Assembly: GCA_025929455.1 (NCBI GenBank)
Contig: JAICMB010000097.1
Span: forward strand, 1 to 9,401
From: Bryobacteraceae bacterium
Lineage (GTDB): Bacteria > Acidobacteriota > Terriglobia > Bryobacterales > Bryobacteraceae
DNA: 9,401 nt
Reading direction: 5' to 3'
The stretch's first letter is position 1; each line of letters opens with the position of its first letter. A model generated the notes under the pieces. It was not told where the DNA came from and did no database searches. It saw nothing but the letters and a program-made list of their open reading frames with translations. Positions 6,354 to 9,401 of this stretch are shown here, one piece after another. Made by a program: the position numbers and the translations under genes.

Positions 6354-7446
6354 GCCGATGCGCGTTGGCGGCGCGGAGATGTATTGCCGCGAGTTGTCCG
6401 AGCAGCTAGGCCACCACGGATGGAAGAGCGTGTTGTGCTTTGCATCGGACCCGCCAGAGCGTGTGCGCCGCTACCTGGAACTGCCAAACGTCCGATTTGA
6501 GAAACTGAACGATCCTTGGCGGGTAGCATGGCAGCCAACACGCGATCTGATGGCGATACTCCGCCGATACCGCCCCTCCATTCTTCACAGCGGCTTCATG
6601 CCGTTCCTTACGCCGTATCCCTGGATGGCGCGCCTCTGCGGAGTTAACCAGGTCTATTTCACCGATTACGGCTCTCATCCGGCAGGATATCAGCCGGTGC
6701 GCGCCGGCTTTATTAAGCGAATGGTCGCCCGCGCGATCAACTGGCCGCTGACGCGAGTGCTATGTGTGAGCGATTACAACACGCGATGCATCAGGGATCG
6801 TGGCCTGATTTCGGAGAAGCGCATTCACTGTCTCTACGAGGCCACCGCTATAGACCGCGATTCTGGTGATGCGGATGAATTCCGGCGACGATACTCCATT
6901 CCCGAGGGGCGTTCCATAGTCGCCCAAGTCAGCTGGATTATTCCCGAAAAAGGAATAGAGGATGTCATTGCAGCTGCGCGGCTGGTCATACGGCAGAACG
7001 ACGCTGTGCACTTTGTCGTTGTAGGAGAGGGCGAGCACCGGCCTCGTTACATGAAGCTGGCACGTCAGGCCGGCATTGATAGCCACATCACTTGGACTGG
7101 TCTCGTCCGCGATCCGGTGGGAGATGGTGTTTATGCGGCGTGCGATATCGCATGCCAGCCCTCACGTTGGCATGAGGCTTTCGGGTGGACAATCATTGAG
7201 GCAATGGCCTGCCGCAAGCCGGTTATTGCTACCAACGTGGGTGGCATCCCGGAAATAGTGCAAGACCGCATATCTGGCTTCCTAGTACCGCCGTCGAACC
7301 CTGCAGCGCTGGCGGAGAAAATTCTGGTACTACTCGGAAACGCGGCACTGCGCGAAAGTATGGGGATAGTCGGCCGTGCCACTGTCGAAACCAAGTTTAA
7401 TTTGAAGCGCAACATTGTAGAACTGCTTAAGATCTACGATGTGTAG
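6313..7446 (+). CDS. GT4 family glycosyltransferase
   Basis: A 377-residue retaining GT-B glycosyltransferase. The N-terminal strand and loop are TILGIEPMRVGGAE (9-22), with GGAE at 19-22. The C-terminal Rossmann domain carries VSWIIPEKGIEDVI (206-219), the usual donor-binding lysine region, and the E-x7-E motif HEAFGWTIIEAMA (287-299) with Glu288 and Glu296, followed by VGGIPEIV. The open frame extends upstream to 6148. I chose the ATG at 6313 because it gives a complete first strand and because the upstream residues translate formyltransferase sequence in the wrong frame; the next Met, at 6358, would remove that strand. The 41 nt overlap with the formyltransferase gene points to one operon. 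It is not close to GT1 or GT2: it has true E-x7-E and different loops. It ends 53 nt from the convergent GT2 gene. Substrate unknown. Confidence 0.92.
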   Translation: MPLNRTALTILGIEPMRVGGAEMYCRELSEQLGHHGWKSVLCFASDPPERVRRYLELPNVRFEKLNDPWRVAWQPTRDLMAILRRYRPSILHSGFMPFLTPYPWMARLCGVNQVYFTDYGSHPAGYQPVRAGFIKRMVARAINWPLTRVLCVSDYNTRCIRDRGLISEKRIHCLYEATAIDRDSGDADEFRRRYSIPEGRSIVAQVSWIIPEKGIEDVIAAARLVIRQNDAVHFVVVGEGEHRPRYMKLARQAGIDSHITWTGLVRDPVGDGVYAACDIACQPSRWHEAFGWTIIEAMACRKPVIATNVGGIPEIVQDRISGFLVPPSNPAALAEKILVLLGNAALRESMGIVGRATVETKFNLKRNIVELLKIYDV

Positions 7447-7499
7447 TCAGACATTTACAGGTGATTTGTGCGTCCAGACACCCAGAAGCGCGATACGCC

Positions 7500-8789
7500 C
7501 TACGGTTTGGGCTGTTCCGGAGGCTCGCACGATGACCGGGGCGGTTCCGCTCGCAAGCCAGCGGTCGCACCGGAAACTGCTCCAGCCCTCGCCGCACGGC
7601 GGAGATCTACGCGTCTTTTAATGGGAACTTCACCACTTTCCACGGCGGCTCCGGCGGGCTCCAGCGAGGAACAAGCGCTGGCCAATTCCGGGCGCGCCAG
7701 CTCGCGATAGAGCGCCAGCCACTCGCGGCCGACGCTCGACCATTGATACTGGCATAACTCCGCTCGGCCATTTGAAGCCAGTCGCGCGGCGAGATTCTCG
7801 TCGGCGAGAAGTGTAAGGCAGCAGCGCGCCATGGCTTCGTGGTCGTCCAACGGCACTAGCAGCGCAGTCTGCCCGTTGGTGGCGATGTAAGGCACTCCGC
7901 CCGCTTCGGTAGAGATCACCGGGAGCCCGGACGCATAGCATTCGAGAATGGAAACGGGCATGTTGTCGATGTTCGGGCTCATAACGTAAATATCGGCTTC
8001 GTCATAAAGCACCGGTGCGCGATCGTGCGGGATGATGCCGATGAAGCGAACGCCTTGCAGATTCAGTTCGCGCGCATAGGCTTCGAGTTGCGTGCGGCAC
8101 GGGCCGTCGTGAGCAACGGTGAGCGTAGCGTCCGGATACTCCCGCTGGATTATCTGAAAGCTGCGCAACACGCACTCCACGTTATAGAGTGAATCCAGCA
8201 TGCGATTGGTCATCAATACCGGGCGGAGCTTGCCGCGCGCGCGAAAACGGAAACGCGAGAGGTCGATGACGTTGAAGATGGACTGCGCGCGCAATCCGCG
8301 CCGGGCGAACACGTCCACGAGATAGCCGGATGGCGTCACAATGCGGCTGGCCCTGCGCAGCGTCCACCGGGCAGAGCGTGGGAACCGCGCCAGATGTTGC
8401 TCGGCGCGGCCGTCGTGGTAATTCACGATAACGCTGACTCCGAGCAAGCGGCCGATGTGTACCGCGGGAACAGTCCACAGATTGAAGGACCACAGGCCGG
8501 CCGAAAAAACGTGGAAAATCTCGTAGCGGCGTCCCACGCGCAGCAGGCGCGCAATGAACAAGACCACGGATGCAGCGGTTCTCAGGTACCGTATCTCGAA
8601 CAACGGGGCGAGCCAACCGCCTGCGCGCGGTCCGATGAGAAAAAAATCGACATGCACACCGGCCTCGCGCTGCAATCCGGTGAGAATACTGGAGGCCTGG
8701 ACGGCCTGCCCACCCATGATTGCCAGCGACGGGGCGATGAGCAAGATACGGATCGGAGCGTCGTCGCAGGGTGCGGCCGGACTACGCAC
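7500..8789 (-). CDS. GT4-like glycosyltransferase GT2, paralogue of GT1
   Basis: A complete 429-residue GT-B glycosyltransferase. IRILLIAPSLAIMGGQ (13-28) is the first strand and GG loop, NYHDGRAEQH (121-131) the N-domain acceptor-side loop, and NIDNMPVSILECYASG (273-288) the donor motif with Asp275 and Glu283 as the acidic pair. It aligns gap-free to GT1 with an 8-residue offset and about 84 % identity. The start is GTG (8787-8789). The last 60 or so residues (from about 367) leave the family fold and become Ala/Arg/Pro-rich, ending in EPPRSSCEPPEQPKP. This may be a disordered tail or read-through into formerly non-coding DNA. The gene follows the S41 peptidase by 43 nt on the same strand, so joint transcription is possible, but unlike GT1 it has no asnB in front. 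It converges on the plus-strand GT4 gene. Confidence 0.93.
   Translation of the reverse strand: MRSPAAPCDDAPIRILLIAPSLAIMGGQAVQASSILTGLQREAGVHVDFFLIGPRAGGWLAPLFEIRYLRTAASVVLFIARLLRVGRRYEIFHVFSAGLWSFNLWTVPAVHIGRLLGVSVIVNYHDGRAEQHLARFPRSARWTLRRASRIVTPSGYLVDVFARRGLRAQSIFNVIDLSRFRFRARGKLRPVLMTNRMLDSLYNVECVLRSFQIIQREYPDATLTVAHDGPCRTQLEAYARELNLQGVRFIGIIPHDRAPVLYDEADIYVMSPNIDNMPVSILECYASGLPVISTEAGGVPYIATNGQTALLVPLDDHEAMARCCLTLLADENLAARLASNGRAELCQYQWSSVGREWLALYRELARPELASACSSLEPAGAAVESGEVPIKRRVDLRRAARAGAVSGATAGLRAEPPRSSCEPPEQPKP
7728..8756. repeat. Direct repeat A, right copy (glycosyltransferase)
   Basis: The counterpart of 1-1029. It lies wholly inside the GT2 gene. Confidence 0.9.
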
Positions 8790-8794
8790 GATCC

Positions 8795-8800
8795 AGTATA
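8795..8800 (-). promoter_or_regulatory. Possible -10 element immediately before GT2
   Basis: On the minus strand TATACT (5 of 6 to the -10 consensus) ends only 5 nt before the GTG start of GT2. No -35 match lies 16-18 nt upstream (GCAGGC at 17 nt). If used, transcription would begin at or next to the start codon, giving a leaderless mRNA. It could equally be chance in the 43 nt gap after the peptidase gene. Confidence 0.25.
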
Positions 8801-8832
8801 ACCCGCGCTAGATCGGCGCCTGCCCGGCTAGT

Positions 8833-9401
8833 TTAGCGGCGCGCGGCCTTTCCTCTCCGCAGCGCCTCGACCGCCGCGCGCACTTCCGGGTCGCGCGCCA
8901 TCTCAACTTCATCGCCCTTGGCGATGCTCACGCCCTGGTTGAAAATCTCCTGCCTAAGACGGCTGGCGATCCAATCGCGGTCGGCCAGCCATTCGCCTAC
9001 AGGCGGTTGGATGGCGCGCTGCGCGACGAACGCCTGAAATTCGTCGAGCATGGCGGGCGTCACGTCGAACGAGTCGTCGATCTTGTGTTTCTGCGTGTAA
9101 TCGGTCGCGAAGTTGGTGAAGCTGCCGCTGGCGTCGAGGGCAATGCGCAGCCGGGTCTGCGCCTCGGGCGGCACGATACGGTCGGGCACGATGCCGCCGC
9201 CTCCGGTGACGGAGCGTCCAGAATCCGTGTGGTATTTGTGCGGGTCCGGCGCGAACGCAAGCTGACCCGTGGCGAGGGGCTTCTGAATGGAGCGGCCACT
9301 GGGCGTGTAGTAAAACGCCGTCGTAAGCGCCATAGCGGTGTTGTTGGCGAGGGATATGACGTTCTGCACGAGCCCTTTGCCATAGCTCGGGACGCCGATG
9401 A
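8833..9401 (-). CDS. S41 family carboxyl-terminal processing peptidase, N-terminus outside window
   Basis: The C-terminal 189 residues of a periplasmic or exported serine protease of the S41 (CtpA/Tsp) family, open to the right edge. The edge-proximal sequence IGVPSYGKGLVQ (codons at 9364-9399) matches the family block that carries the catalytic lysine (Lys codon 9376-9378). The catalytic serine and any PDZ domain lie outside. Next come FYYTPSGRSIQKPL and the GGGGIVPDRIV segment, both typical of the family, then a charged alpha-helical tail ending KAARR. A start at the GTG 9367-9369 would fall inside the domain and is not real. The tail is duplicated in broken form at 3006-3363. GT2 follows 43 nt downstream. 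The link between protease and glycosyltransferase is positional only; the pairing predates the duplication, since both copies show it on the same strand. Confidence 0.9.
   Translation of the reverse strand, partial: IGVPSYGKGLVQNVISLANNTAMALTTAFYYTPSGRSIQKPLATGQLAFAPDPHKYHTDSGRSVTGGGGIVPDRIVPPEAQTRLRIALDASGSFTNFATDYTQKHKIDDSFDVTPAMLDEFQAFVAQRAIQPPVGEWLADRDWIASRLRQEIFNQGVSIAKGDEVEMARDPEVRAAVEALRRGKAARR
8851..9129. repeat. Direct repeat B, right copy (S41 tail)
   Basis: The counterpart of 3027-3302. It lies inside the S41 peptidase gene, which continues with good family sequence beyond the end of the match, unlike the left copy. Confidence 0.88.

Noticed and set aside
7447..7499. Attachment site or insertion-sequence end at the cassette right border
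   Set aside because: I looked for terminal inverted repeats or a short repeat shared with 3780-3838 and found none, and there is no transposase or integrase in the window.
7497..7512. GCCC-N8-GGGC dyad at the convergent gene ends as a terminator
   Set aside because: The stem is only 4 bp, there is no T tract on either side, and it overlaps the GT2 stop. It is too weak to call.

Overview
The window is a high-GC bacterial chromosome segment with the look of a cell-surface polysaccharide or glycoconjugate locus. The S41 (carboxyl-terminal processing) protease tail, with its GGGGI-P-D segment and long charged C-terminus, resembles those common in Acidobacteriota. That taxon is an inference from family style and GC content; no rRNA or other marker gene is present.

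Layout on the minus strand, right to left: the C-terminal third of an S41 peptidase (8833-9401, N-terminus outside the window) is followed after 43 nt by a GT4-like glycosyltransferase, here called GT2 (7500-8789). Further left is a second, broken copy of the same S41 tail (3006-3363). It is followed by a complete glutamine-dependent asparagine synthetase-like amidotransferase (1031-2932) and, overlapping its stop by 8 nt, a second GT4-like glycosyltransferase, GT1 (1-1038, C-terminus outside the window). GT1 and GT2 align without gaps over 343 residues at about 84 % identity (hand count), and the two S41 tails are also close. The window therefore holds a direct segmental duplication whose two copies differ: one retains or gained asnB and has a dead protease tail, the other has no asnB.

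Between the two copies, on the plus strand, is a three-gene cassette: a radical SAM protein with a C-terminal cysteine-bearing accessory region (3839-4906), a formyltransferase-fold protein (5448-6353), and a GT4 glycosyltransferase (6313-7446) that overlaps it by 41 nt. A TTGCCT-N17-TATAAT promoter (5359-5387) precedes the formyltransferase. The cassette is flanked by about 0.5 kb gene-poor stretches, at 3364-3838 and inside it at 4907-5447, and ends tail-to-tail with GT2.

Taken together the genes suggest glycan assembly (three glycosyltransferases) with tailoring by amidation (AsnB-like), acyl transfer to an amino sugar (formyltransferase fold) and a radical SAM step. The substrates cannot be read from the sequence. 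No RNA genes, CRISPR arrays, insertion sequences or convincing rho-independent terminators were seen.
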